DNA of 64,000 nt from SXOA01 sp046153945 (GTDB lineage: Bacteria; Planctomycetota; Planctomycetia; Pirellulales; Pirellulaceae), in contig JBJXFF010000172.1 in NCBI GenBank assembly GCA_046153945.1, positions 12,891 to 76,890 of the forward strand, given 5' to 3'. Both the position numbers and the translations under genes were made by a program. The notes under the pieces were generated by a model. The model searched no databases. It worked only from the letters and a program-made list of their open reading frames with translations, and was not told the DNA's origin. This document shows, piece by piece, positions 32,799-39,702 of this stretch (position 1 is its first letter; every line of letters begins with the position of its first letter).

Positions 32799-33860
32799 TT
32801 AGCCACCTTGTTTTCCGAGTTTTACTTTGATTTCCACTTCAGTGTCGCCCCGCTTAATCTTCAGCCGCAGTTCGTCGCCGGGTTGATGGTCGTTGATAAT
32901 GGCCTTGAAAGCGAGGAAGTCGGTCACGGCAACGCCGTTGGCTTCGACAATCAGGTCCCCCACCATGATTCCCGCTTTGGCGGCCGGGGAATTCTCGAAG
33001 ACCTGGCCAATCTTGGCTTCCTTGACGGCGGGGTCACCCTTGATGCCAAGGACAGGGTTGTTCCCCGGCAGATGGCCCCAAGCGTCCCCCTTCACCATCC
33101 GCTCCCAGGTTTCCTTAAATGTGTTGACTGGCACATGCATGTTGGCATTGATCGGCCCGGCGATGCGGCTGTTGATGCCGATGACTTTGCCGTCGAAGTC
33201 AAACAGCGGGCCACCGGAATCGCCGCCGACCAATGTGCAGTCCGTGGTAATCGTATCCTTGTCGCTCAACAGCACCCGCCCCAGGCGGAGCACCGGCTTG
33301 CGGTCGGATTGATAGCCTCCGGGATGACCGGTTGCTAGGCACCACTGGCCATCTTTCAGCAGATCCGAGAGTCCCATTTCCACGGAAGCGAATTCACCCG
33401 GATCAGTGATCTTCATCAATCCCGCATCAATGGTCCGATTCAGGCCCAGCGTCCGTCCCTTGAGCGTTTTGCCATCGGCCATGATGAAAACCACATCCCG
33501 GCCCGGCTGGCCGGAGACATGGGCGGCAGTCAGGACATAGCCGTCCTTGGTGACGATGACGCCGCTTCCCTGAGCCTGGCCGACCTGCACGCCGACCGTC
33601 GCTAGGATGAGCTTGTCGGTGAGTTTTTGCACCCGCTCCTGCATCGCCTTCAAATCAGCGACGGAATTGGGAGCGCCCCCCATCAGGATCTTGCTGAGCC
33701 CGTCGCTAACGACTTCGGCGGTTGTCGCCGGCGCTGGGGCGGGAGGAGTTGGGGGGGTGGGAGCCTTCTCGTCGGCCTGACCCGAACGAAGCCCGCCCAA
33801 GGCGAGAGCCGCCATCAAAAGAAGGGAGCCAAACCGCCGAACTGTGACAGTCCTTCGCAT
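32799..33860 (-). CDS. HtrA/DegP-type serine protease with PDZ
   Basis: A 353-residue exported protease. A signal peptide (MRRTVTVRRFGSLLLMAALA and following) and a Pro/Ala-rich linker lead to a trypsin-like domain with intact triad: H in VLTAAHV, D in IDAGLMKI, S in GGDSGGPLFDFDGKVIGINS. A C-terminal PDZ domain (AKIGQVFENSPAAKAGIMVG, DELRLKIKRGDTEVEIKVKL) selects substrates. It degrades or refolds damaged envelope proteins in known family members. It is the first gene of a pair with a degenerate homologue and is probably transcribed with it. ATG 33860 is chosen for the signal; the frame extends 14 codons upstream. Confidence 0.88.
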   Translation of the reverse strand: MRRTVTVRRFGSLLLMAALALGGLRSGQADEKAPTPPTPPAPAPATTAEVVSDGLSKILMGGAPNSVADLKAMQERVQKLTDKLILATVGVQVGQAQGSGVIVTKDGYVLTAAHVSGQPGRDVVFIMADGKTLKGRTLGLNRTIDAGLMKITDPGEFASVEMGLSDLLKDGQWCLATGHPGGYQSDRKPVLRLGRVLLSDKDTITTDCTLVGGDSGGPLFDFDGKVIGINSRIAGPINANMHVPVNTFKETWERMVKGDAWGHLPGNNPVLGIKGDPAVKEAKIGQVFENSPAAKAGIMVGDLIVEANGVAVTDFLAFKAIINDHQPGDELRLKIKRGDTEVEIKVKLGKQGG

Positions 33861-34206
33861 TGCTTTACTCCGAGTGCTGGGTGGTGCCGCTCGGCCTCTC
33901 AACCTTGATCAGCCAGGACAGCCCTTTAATCATACCCGATTCAGTGGGGAAATGCCTCAGATTTGTGCCTTGTTTTGTGGGACCGTTCCGCAAGGTATTT
34001 TATCGACCTTTTGGGCCTGTCCAAACCGCAATCTAGCCGCAGGCGGCAAACCTTTTGCTTTCCGTAGAATATGATACGCAAATGGGCCGTCCCAGGGTGG
34101 CAAAACTTACGGAGATGTTACGTTTTCCGGGGTGGCACGCCCACGGATTTGCGTGGGCGTGAACAAGCGATAGTTGGCAAGACACTTCCTCCTACAGGCA
34201 AATCTC
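33861..34206. other. Divergent intergenic region with one hairpin repeat
   Basis: The promoters of the HtrA pair (minus) and of the epimerase-like gene (plus) should lie in these 346 bases. The only clear element is a CACGCCCACG-type hairpin at 34132-34161. A TATGAT at about 34068 could be a -10 box, but no -35 at correct spacing is seen. No small gene is supported. Confidence 0.5.
34132..34161. repeat. 30-base hairpin, CACGCCCACG family
   Basis: GTGGCACGCCCACGGATTTG and the following CGTGGGCGTG form the minus-sense version of the 30-base element, with a base change in the loop side of the stem. It lies 46 bases before the GTG start of the epimerase-like gene. Confidence 0.8.
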
Positions 34207-35097
34207 GTGGCAAAACTCATAGTTGGCTGCGGGTATTTGGGGCTGCGGGTGGCTCGGCTGTGGCGGGATTTGGGGGAGCAGGTGTGGGTTCTGACCCGGT
34301 CGGCGGACAAGGCGGCGAAGCTCGTCAGCGAAGGTTTTTCCGCCGTGGTTGTCGACATTAATAACCTTCGCGCCGCGGGAGAGAATCTATTTCCTGCCGC
34401 CAGCTTCTCCACCGTTCTCTACTCCGTCGGGTACGACCGAAAATCGCCGCAGCCTATCCAGCAACTCTATGCCGGGGGCCTCGCCAACCTTCTCGACTCT
34501 GCACCCTTAAACTCCGCGGCGGCCCCAATGTGTCGCTGGATTTACATCAGCTCGACGGGAGTTTACGGCACAGCGGGCGGCGAATGGGTCGATGAAGAAA
34601 CGCTGCCCCAGCCGGCCCGCGAAGGAGGAAAAGCTTCCCTTGCCGCCGAGCACGTCCTGCGCACTCATCCGCACAACAGCCGCGGCATTATCCTTCGCCT
34701 GGCGGGAATCTACGGCCCCGGCCGCATTCCCCGCGCCGCCGATCTGCAAGCCGGCCGGCCGATTGATGCACCGGCAGAAGGATGGCTGAACTTGATTCAT
34801 GTGGACGACGCAGCCCGCATCGTCCTTCTCGCCGACCAAAATGCGGCCGTCCCCAATCTGTTCTGCGTCTCCGACGGTTCCCCCGCGCAGCGCGGCGATT
34901 ACTACCGCGAACTCGCCCGCCTTCTCTCCGCACCTGAACCTCAGTTCGTCACTCCCGATTTGAATTCTCCCGCCTTCCTCCGCGCTGGCAGTGACAAACG
35001 CGTCCGCCCCGCGAAGCTGTTTCGCGAGCTAGAGCCGCAACTGCTTTATCCGAGTTGTCGAGAAGGATTAGCGGCGATTGTAAATGCAGGGGAATGA
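34207..35097 (+). CDS. NAD(P)-dependent epimerase/dehydratase (extended SDR)
   Basis: A 296-residue Rossmann-fold protein of the extended short-chain dehydrogenase type, YeeZ-like. It begins at GTG 34207 with AKLIVGCGYLGLRVARLWRD, where GCGYLG is the dinucleotide-binding motif; an upstream TTG adds 11 residues but puts the motif too far in. The RWIYISSTGVYGTAGGEWVD segment carries the S-T-G-V-Y catalytic region, and ILRLAGIYGPGR and LNLIHVDDAARI are typical of nucleoside-sugar epimerases. The usual second YxxxK lysine is not obvious, so activity and substrate are uncertain. Confidence 0.82.
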   Translation: MAKLIVGCGYLGLRVARLWRDLGEQVWVLTRSADKAAKLVSEGFSAVVVDINNLRAAGENLFPAASFSTVLYSVGYDRKSPQPIQQLYAGGLANLLDSAPLNSAAAPMCRWIYISSTGVYGTAGGEWVDEETLPQPAREGGKASLAAEHVLRTHPHNSRGIILRLAGIYGPGRIPRAADLQAGRPIDAPAEGWLNLIHVDDAARIVLLADQNAAVPNLFCVSDGSPAQRGDYYRELARLLSAPEPQFVTPDLNSPAFLRAGSDKRVRPAKLFRELEPQLLYPSCREGLAAIVNAGE

Positions 35098-35104
35098 AAT
35101 TGAT

Positions 35105-35572
35105 TCACGCCGGTTTCGGCTGGGGGGGATAGAGGACTTCGTAGATCGTCGGCGAGTACACCGGGCCGGCGTGCTTGGCCCAGTAGCTTTCCAAGTGCTT
35201 CGTGATTCTTTCCTTGTCTCCTTGGGCCTGAGTCGGAGTATCCGCCGTATACAGCATGAACAGAGCTTCGCCCACGGCCGCGCCGTCGCGGATTTCCTGA
35301 ACCAATTCCTGGCACATCTCGGGGACCACCATTTGGTCAATGCCGTCGGAGGGATGCGGCTCCACGCGGACAGACTCCGGCATGTTTTCGCTCACCCAGC
35401 GAAGGAGCAGACCCAGGGCCACGCCAATGCGTCGTCCGTTAAAATCCGCGCTCGCGGCATCGCGCAGCTCTTGGCAAAGGGACCGGGTCAAAACGGCCCG
35501 CTGCGTCAGAAGGTGAATCGCCCGGTCCCGATCGACGGCACCGGGTTGTGACGAGTCGACGAGATTGTGCAT
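35105..35572 (-). CDS. Hypothetical soluble helical protein
   Basis: A 155-residue protein without signal or membrane helix, not assigned to a family. The N-terminal two thirds look helical (AIHLLTQRAVLTRSLCQELR, GVALGLLLRWVSENMPESVR, MCQELVQEIRDGAAVGEALF); the end is WAKHAGPVYSPTIYEVLYPP. It converges with the epimerase-like gene with a 7-base gap. The composition is normal and there are no internal breaks, so I regard it as a real gene of unknown function. Confidence 0.6.
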   Translation of the reverse strand: MHNLVDSSQPGAVDRDRAIHLLTQRAVLTRSLCQELRDAASADFNGRRIGVALGLLLRWVSENMPESVRVEPHPSDGIDQMVVPEMCQELVQEIRDGAAVGEALFMLYTADTPTQAQGDKERITKHLESYWAKHAGPVYSPTIYEVLYPPQPKPA

Positions 35573-35726
35573 CGAATTTGCTCGTTAGGTAATCCAAATT
35601 GAAAGCGAGCCCTAAGTAACTCCTGCCAACACTTGCGGGTCTCTCCAAAATTGAAACCCGCCGAACTGCCTGCTATGCTAGTTCGGCGACCCGAGGAAAT
35701 TAATCTTAGCTTGAAAGAGTTTTCCC

Positions 35727-36113
35727 ATGAAACGTGTCACCGGCATCGGCGGAATATTTTTCAAGTCCAAAGACCCCAAAGCTCTGGGGGAGTGGTATCG
35801 GACCCACTTGGGGATGAATGTCGAAGATTGGGGAGGCGTCTCATTCCAATGGGTCACTCCCGAGAATCCCTCCGGGACGGGAACCACCATCTGGAGCCCC
35901 TTCGCGGAAAACACCAAATACTTCTCCCCCAGCCAGGCCAGCTTCATGATCAACCTGCGGGTCGCCGACCTGCACGCCCTGCTCGCACTCCTCCGCGAGG
36001 AAGGCTGCGACGTCGACGCCAAGGTCGAAGAATCGGAGTACGGAAAGTTCGGCTGGGTCATGGATCCCGAGGGGAATCGCATTGAGCTCTGGCAACCGCC
36101 GGAAGGAAAGTGA
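35727..36113 (+). CDS. VOC (glyoxalase/bleomycin-resistance) family protein
   Basis: A 128-residue single-domain VOC protein with paired beta-alpha-beta-beta-beta modules. It reads VTGIGGIFFKSKDPKALGEW with YRTHLGMNVEDWG, then FMINLRVADLHALLALLREE and the closing GKFGWVMDPEGNRIELWQPP, where the last glutamate is a usual metal ligand. Such dimeric proteins may isomerise, cleave or bind small molecules; the substrate is open. It has no link to the cassette array that begins about 320 bases later. Confidence 0.85.
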   Translation: MKRVTGIGGIFFKSKDPKALGEWYRTHLGMNVEDWGGVSFQWVTPENPSGTGTTIWSPFAENTKYFSPSQASFMINLRVADLHALLALLREEGCDVDAKVEESEYGKFGWVMDPEGNRIELWQPPEGK

Positions 36114-36124
36114 AACGCTCCGCC

Positions 36125-36204
36125 GGGTGGCACTGGCTGACCAGCCGATGGTAAGCTTACTCTGGGCGCAATATTCTTCGTCGGCTCATCTGCCAGTGCC
36201 ACCC
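36125..36204. repeat. Hairpin repeat, GGGTGGCACTGGC family
   Basis: GGGTGGCACTGGC at 36125-36137 is the exact reverse complement of GCCAGTGCCACCC at 36192-36204, with further weak pairing inside. It is the only copy of this sequence seen in the window. It lies between the VOC gene and the start of the integron cassettes; the remaining bases to 36430 hold no supported gene. Confidence 0.8.
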
Positions 36205-36449
36205 CGCCATGCTCAAGGAGAGATGCCGCACCCGGATTTGGTCAGTCAGTTGGTCGAGGAGTTTTTTCGGCGGCGGGGAGACCGTGCCAGAAACCTGCGG
36301 CATAGCTCAATCCTGATATTGAGGCATAGCTGGGAGAAAACCTGTAAAACCGTGTATCGTCGCGATTGGCGCATGCCAACTATGCCGCTAAACTGCGGTA
36401 ATTGCCTGCCGCTGAAGTGCGGTACAATCAATTGTTCGCCGAGGTAGGC

Positions 36450-36803
36450 ATGACAACTGACAGGGACAATCCGTACTCCGCGCCAGCGCTGATAGGCGAC
36501 TATACTCGTGTGACCCGATGGCACGTTGTTCCGGCCGCCGCTTCGTTTGTCATCGGTGCCGCGAGCTTCGGCTTGGGCTTAGGCGTGTTTGCGGTTGGCA
36601 TGAACATGCTTGTTTTGTCGACGCAACATGCGAATGCGGCAATCGATGGCATGGTCGCTGGGTGCTCGCTCTATCTTGGATTTGGCGCTGCATGGATGGT
36701 TGCCGGGTGGTGCTACGGGAAGCGGCGCTTTTGTCGTGGGCTGATTGCAACCGGATTTGGCGTTCTGATTCCTGTGGTTCTGTTCGCGATCCTTGGTTTC
36801 TGA
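36450..36803 (+). CDS. Integron cassette: membrane protein with NPYSAP start
   Basis: A 117-residue membrane protein starting MTTDRDNPYSAPALIGDY, the planctomycete NPYxxP-type N-terminus. Three hydrophobic segments follow (about 28-55, 67-88 and 96-115): VVPAAASFVIGAASFGLGLG, then MVAGCSLYLGFGAAWMVAGW and GLIATGFGVLIPVVLFAILG. No domain is known. It is the only gene of the first cassette: the GTTCGCC boundary lies 16 bases before its ATG, and an attC-like site follows 46 bases after its stop. Confidence 0.7.
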   Translation: MTTDRDNPYSAPALIGDYTRVTRWHVVPAAASFVIGAASFGLGLGVFAVGMNMLVLSTQHANAAIDGMVAGCSLYLGFGAAWMVAGWCYGKRRFCRGLIATGFGVLIPVVLFAILGF

Positions 36804-36849
36804 CACAATGGTCGTTGGAGTTCCGATCCTGCCAAGTCGCGAACATCGC

Positions 36850-36939
36850 GACGAACTATCGGATGCACGGGAGACCTCGGCGCTGTCGGTTCTGAACTCA
36901 CAATTTACTCCTCGGTCCCCGTGATCCGTGGCGTTCGGC
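36850..36939 (+). other. attC-like site 1
   Basis: R'' GACGAAC at 36850-36856 and R' GTTCGGC at 36933-36939 flank a long imperfect inverted repeat (CGGATGCACGGGAGACC against GGTCCCCGTGATCCG). The R'' complement GTTCGTC differs by one base from the 5' boundary GTTCGCC (36434-36440) of the same cassette. The cores deviate from the GTTRRRY consensus, so this is the weakest internal site of the array. Confidence 0.6.
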
Positions 36940-36956
36940 GGCATTACACGTTTTCT

Positions 36957-37277
36957 GTGAACACACTCCCCATCATTTTCGACAAGATTGAGTGGCAGTC
37001 GCCGCAGCCGGGGATGCGCTGCAAAGTTTTCCACGATGGTTCACGACGGATACGACTCGTCGAGTTCTCCCAAGAGTTTGTCGAGGCCGATTGGTGCGAA
37101 AAGGCTCATGTCGGCCTTGTGCTGTCTGGAGACTTGGACATCGACTTTTCAGGCCACGTTGTGCGCTTTCCGGAAGGCTCGGCCCTTTCGATTCCACTAG
37201 GAGCATCCCACGCCCACAAGGCACGCGCCGTCACACCCATTGTTCGCCTTTTTCTTGTCGATGAGATATCCACATGA
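36957..37277 (+). CDS. Integron cassette: cupin protein
   Basis: A 106-residue single-domain cupin. It starts at GTG 36957, which puts the first residues (NTLPIIFDKIEWQSPQPGMR) in line with related proteins; the longer GTG at 36921 lies inside the attC site and is rejected. The barrel shows VFHDGSRRIRLVEFSQEFVE, HVGLVLSGDLDIDFSGHVVR and GSALSIPLGASHAHKARAVT, with G-x-H-x-H near the end as possible metal ligands. The substrate is unknown. It fills the second cassette, starting 24 bases after the boundary. Confidence 0.8.
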   Translation: MNTLPIIFDKIEWQSPQPGMRCKVFHDGSRRIRLVEFSQEFVEADWCEKAHVGLVLSGDLDIDFSGHVVRFPEGSALSIPLGASHAHKARAVTPIVRLFLVDEIST

Positions 37278-37287
37278 AAGCCATGCC

Positions 37288-37380
37288 GCCTAACCATGCG
37301 CTGCAGCGAACGGCGGCGGGGCGTCGCGGTTGCAATCGGCGCGTCTCGTGGCCGCCGTCGCTGAGCTTGGGTCGTTAGCC
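37288..37380 (+). other. attC site 2
   Basis: R'' GCCTAAC at 37288-37294 and R' GTTAGCC at 37374-37380 bracket an imperfect inverted repeat (GCTGCAGCGAACGGCGGC against GCCGCCGTCGCTGAGC). R'' fits the RYYYAAC consensus exactly. The length, 93 bases, and the extrahelical bases are typical. The site follows the cupin stop by 10 bases. Confidence 0.85.
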
Positions 37381-37397
37381 CGCATGTCACGTGGAAT

Positions 37398-37754
37398 ATG
37401 CTCATGAGGAATCTCCCCGCAACAGTTGCACAAGTCGATCTCGCCGAAGCGCTGGAGAAAGGCCCGCCACCTCCCGGCAATCTGGCAGTGCCGATCTTTG
37501 CCCACGGTACACTGGCGGCGGAGCTGTACATACCGCACGGCCATGACCCGCAACAGTCGCACGAACGCGACGAGATTTACATCGTGGCACGCGGCACGGG
37601 GCTATTCTTCGACGGTTCCGGCCGGCGCACAGTCGAGCCGGGGACGTTCATCTTCGTAGCGGCGGGCCAGGTCCATCGCTTCGAGGAGTTCTCCTCGGAC
37701 TTCGCGGTGTGGGTGTTCTTCTACGGCCCTCGTGGCGGTGAGGCCGCGGGCTAA
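37398..37754 (+). CDS. Integron cassette: second cupin protein
   Basis: A 118-residue cupin: IFAHGTLAAELYIPHGHDPQ, then SHERDEIYIVARGTGLFFDG with the H-x3-D-E-x-Y first cupin motif, PGTFIFVAAGQVHRFEEFSS with the second motif's histidine, and a final FAVWVFFYGPRG. The motifs suggest a metal-binding enzyme or sensor of unknown substrate. It starts 18 bases after the cassette boundary and its stop codon overlaps the R'' core of its own attC, the tight packing typical of gene cassettes. An ATG two codons later is also possible. Confidence 0.82.
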   Translation: MLMRNLPATVAQVDLAEALEKGPPPPGNLAVPIFAHGTLAAELYIPHGHDPQQSHERDEIYIVARGTGLFFDGSGRRTVEPGTFIFVAAGQVHRFEEFSSDFAVWVFFYGPRGGEAAG

Positions 37755-37856
37755 CCAACGGCTGCAGTTGACCGACGACGCCCACGATGGACAATACTGT
37801 TGTCGGTTGGGAGCCTGCTTTCGCGGACGGCCGTGGGCTGAGCTTGTGCGTTAGCG
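37749..37856 (+). other. attC site 3
   Basis: R'' GGCTAAC at 37749-37755 and R' GTTAGCG at 37850-37856 flank a 108-base imperfect inverted repeat. R'' is exactly complementary to GTTAGCC, the 5' boundary of the same cassette at 37374-37380, as expected for a cassette that was inserted as a circle. Confidence 0.85.
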
Positions 37857-37893
37857 GCCCGGACAAGACAACTTTTTCTGGTTTGCAAGAAAT

Positions 37894-38688
37894 ATGCTCG
37901 GATTGGGATCACAAGATGGCGACCAACTGATTGACTGGGGCAAGACGACTGGAGACTATTCCGTCCATCGTCCCGGACCGCCGCCTAGTTTCTTCGCGCG
38001 ACTCGCAGCGCTGGGAATCGGACTTAAAAGTCAGGTCATTCTCGATCTTGGAACCGGCACTGGCGTCATGGCACGACAATTCGCCAAGCAAGGAGCTGTG
38101 GTGCGTGGCATTGACGTAGCCGCTGAGCAAATTGTGATGGCGAAACAACTTGCCACCGATGAAGGGCTAGCCGTTGACTTCTCCATTCATCCGGCGGAAT
38201 CATTGCCTTGGATGAAGCCGACATTTGACATCGTGACCGCAAACCAATGCTGGCTTTATTTCGACAAGGAAAAGGTGATTCAGGAACTTCGCCGCGTCCT
38301 CAGGCCCGGCGGCTTGTTAGTGACCTCACATTTCTGTTGGCTTCCGCGGCAGGATGAGATTGCCAGAATGAGCGAACAGCTTGTTCTGGACTTCAATCCT
38401 GAGTGGAGCGGCGCTGATTGGGCAGGCGTCATTCCACCGTGCCCAAATTGGGCATCCTCGACCTTTGATGTCACTGCCATGTTCTACTATGATGAACTAA
38501 TTCCCTTCACTCGCGAAAGTTGGCGCGGTCGCATTCGCGCTTGTCGCGGAATTGGCGCGACACTGTCAACGAATGAAGTGGAAGCCTTTGATGCAGCTCA
38601 TGAAGGTCTGTTGCGCCGTATTGCTCCCGATTCGTTTACCGTACTGCATCGCCTTGACGCTCATGTCTTCACCTTCAAAGGCCGCTAA
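37894..38688 (+). CDS. Integron cassette: class I SAM methyltransferase
   Basis: A 264-residue methyltransferase with motif I VILDLGTGTGVMARQFA (residues 49-65), the acidic end of strand beta2 in VRGIDVAAEQ, VDFSIHPAESLPW, and VLRPGGLLVTSHFCW after the motif. The N-terminal QLIDWGKTTGDYSVHRPGPP resembles UbiE/Methyltransf_11-type small-molecule enzymes. The acceptor is unknown. It fills the fourth cassette; the ATG is 38 bases after the boundary and the TAA lies inside the R'' core of the following attC. Such large enzymes are a common integron cargo. Confidence 0.85.
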   Translation: MLGLGSQDGDQLIDWGKTTGDYSVHRPGPPPSFFARLAALGIGLKSQVILDLGTGTGVMARQFAKQGAVVRGIDVAAEQIVMAKQLATDEGLAVDFSIHPAESLPWMKPTFDIVTANQCWLYFDKEKVIQELRRVLRPGGLLVTSHFCWLPRQDEIARMSEQLVLDFNPEWSGADWAGVIPPCPNWASSTFDVTAMFYYDELIPFTRESWRGRIRACRGIGATLSTNEVEAFDAAHEGLLRRIAPDSFTVLHRLDAHVFTFKGR

Positions 38689-38773
38689 CAAGCCGTTGCA
38701 CACGGAGCGGCGGGCGTCGTCGTTTCTGAAATCAATGTCGTTCGCCGCCGCCCGGTGAACTTGGTCGTTCTGT
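38683..38773 (+). other. attC site 4
   Basis: R'' CGCTAAC at 38683-38689 is exactly complementary to GTTAGCG, the 5' boundary of this cassette at 37850-37856. The inverted repeat (GTTGCACACGGAGCGGCG against CGCCGCCCGGTGAACTTG) closes with GTTCTGT at 38767-38773, a poor R'. It is the last site seen; a gene on the opposite strand follows. Confidence 0.8.
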
Positions 38774-38829
38774 CTGGCAACATAGCGATGGGAGCGTGAG
38801 GAGTTTTCGCGGTCTACTTCTCTCTGCCA

Positions 38830-39702
38830 TCATTTCTCACCAGCCGCGATTTCCCCCGTCGACTTCTGCCCGCTCTTCGGCGGCTTACTGCGGGCCAGGA
38901 AGCCGTTGGCGACGAAAATCTCGGAATTGCCGAGGATCAAATTGAAGACTTTTTCGACCCGGTCGGTGGAGGTCACGGAAACGACTCGCACGGCCACAAT
39001 TTCTTCTCCCTGACGGCGGAGAATCAGGTCCCCCGGCTGGAGCTTGCCGGCTTGGACGGTGGTGCCGTCCGCCACGCAGAGGGGCTGCGTTTGGGTGGTG
39101 AAGAGGGAGCCGGCGTCGGTTTCCACTTTCCAGATGCGGTTGTCGGTGACAAAGACGGTCTGAACGTCGATGACTTGGGATTCGCCGCTCGGCAGGAATG
39201 CGAGGATCGATTCACCCGCTTCAATGCCGTCTACGGCTCGCGGGCCGCTGGGGGTTTCCACCAAGGTGCCGCGGGGAAAGCAGCCGGGGTGGCAGGGTTC
39301 CATGCGCATTTGGTCGGGAGGTGAATGAATCAATGTTGCTTCTGGGAATACTCTCGCCAATCGCCGAACTTCGGGCTGCGACTCATTCATGAAATGCGAG
39401 GGATACCAAATCGTCTGAACCGCCTGGTCCCCCAGCCAGACTCGCACAGTTGGAATGGTCGCAGCCGATTGTCCGCGTTTGCCTGCGGCAGGAGACGACT
39501 TCTGCCAGTCCGAGGCCAGAGTCACCTGATACATCCCGCTCTGCTTTAGCTCACGCAGCACAGCTTGCCGCGTCCGCACCACGCTCATCTCCCACCCGAG
39601 CCAGCAGCAGAAAACGGTCATCAGCACGAACATCGTCCGCAGGCTGAAGCTGCCCCAGCGGCGACGATGAGGCGAGGGAGATGGAGCAGGAGTTTCTTTC
39701 AT
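38830..39702 (-). CDS. Membrane-anchored Hint-domain protein
   Basis: A 290-residue protein. The N-terminus has a basic stretch and SFSLRTMFVLMTVFCCWLGW, the planctomycete FSLRT anchor with one membrane helix. A variable region follows. From residue 141 it has a Hint (Hedgehog/intein) domain: CFPRGTLVETPSGPRAVDGI with its leading cysteine, a middle block around TTQTQPLCVADGTTVQAGKL with QPGDLI, and a closing VEKVFNLILGNSEIFVANGF. Complete Hint domains cut the chain at the first cysteine. Here about 35 residues follow the domain and the usual C-terminal HN-C is missing, so N-terminal cleavage, as in Hedgehog, is more likely than splicing. It is independent of the cassette array. Confidence 0.75.
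   Translation of the reverse strand: MKETPAPSPSPHRRRWGSFSLRTMFVLMTVFCCWLGWEMSVVRTRQAVLRELKQSGMYQVTLASDWQKSSPAAGKRGQSAATIPTVRVWLGDQAVQTIWYPSHFMNESQPEVRRLARVFPEATLIHSPPDQMRMEPCHPGCFPRGTLVETPSGPRAVDGIEAGESILAFLPSGESQVIDVQTVFVTDNRIWKVETDAGSLFTTQTQPLCVADGTTVQAGKLQPGDLILRRQGEEIVAVRVVSVTSTDRVEKVFNLILGNSEIFVANGFLARSKPPKSGQKSTGEIAAGEK

Noticed and set aside
36082..36447. A 121-codon frame between the VOC gene and the cassettes
   Set aside because: It overlaps the VOC gene end and a perfect hairpin repeat and has no natural sequence pattern. An ATG near 36223 with AAGGAG is noted, but the product is not recognisable.
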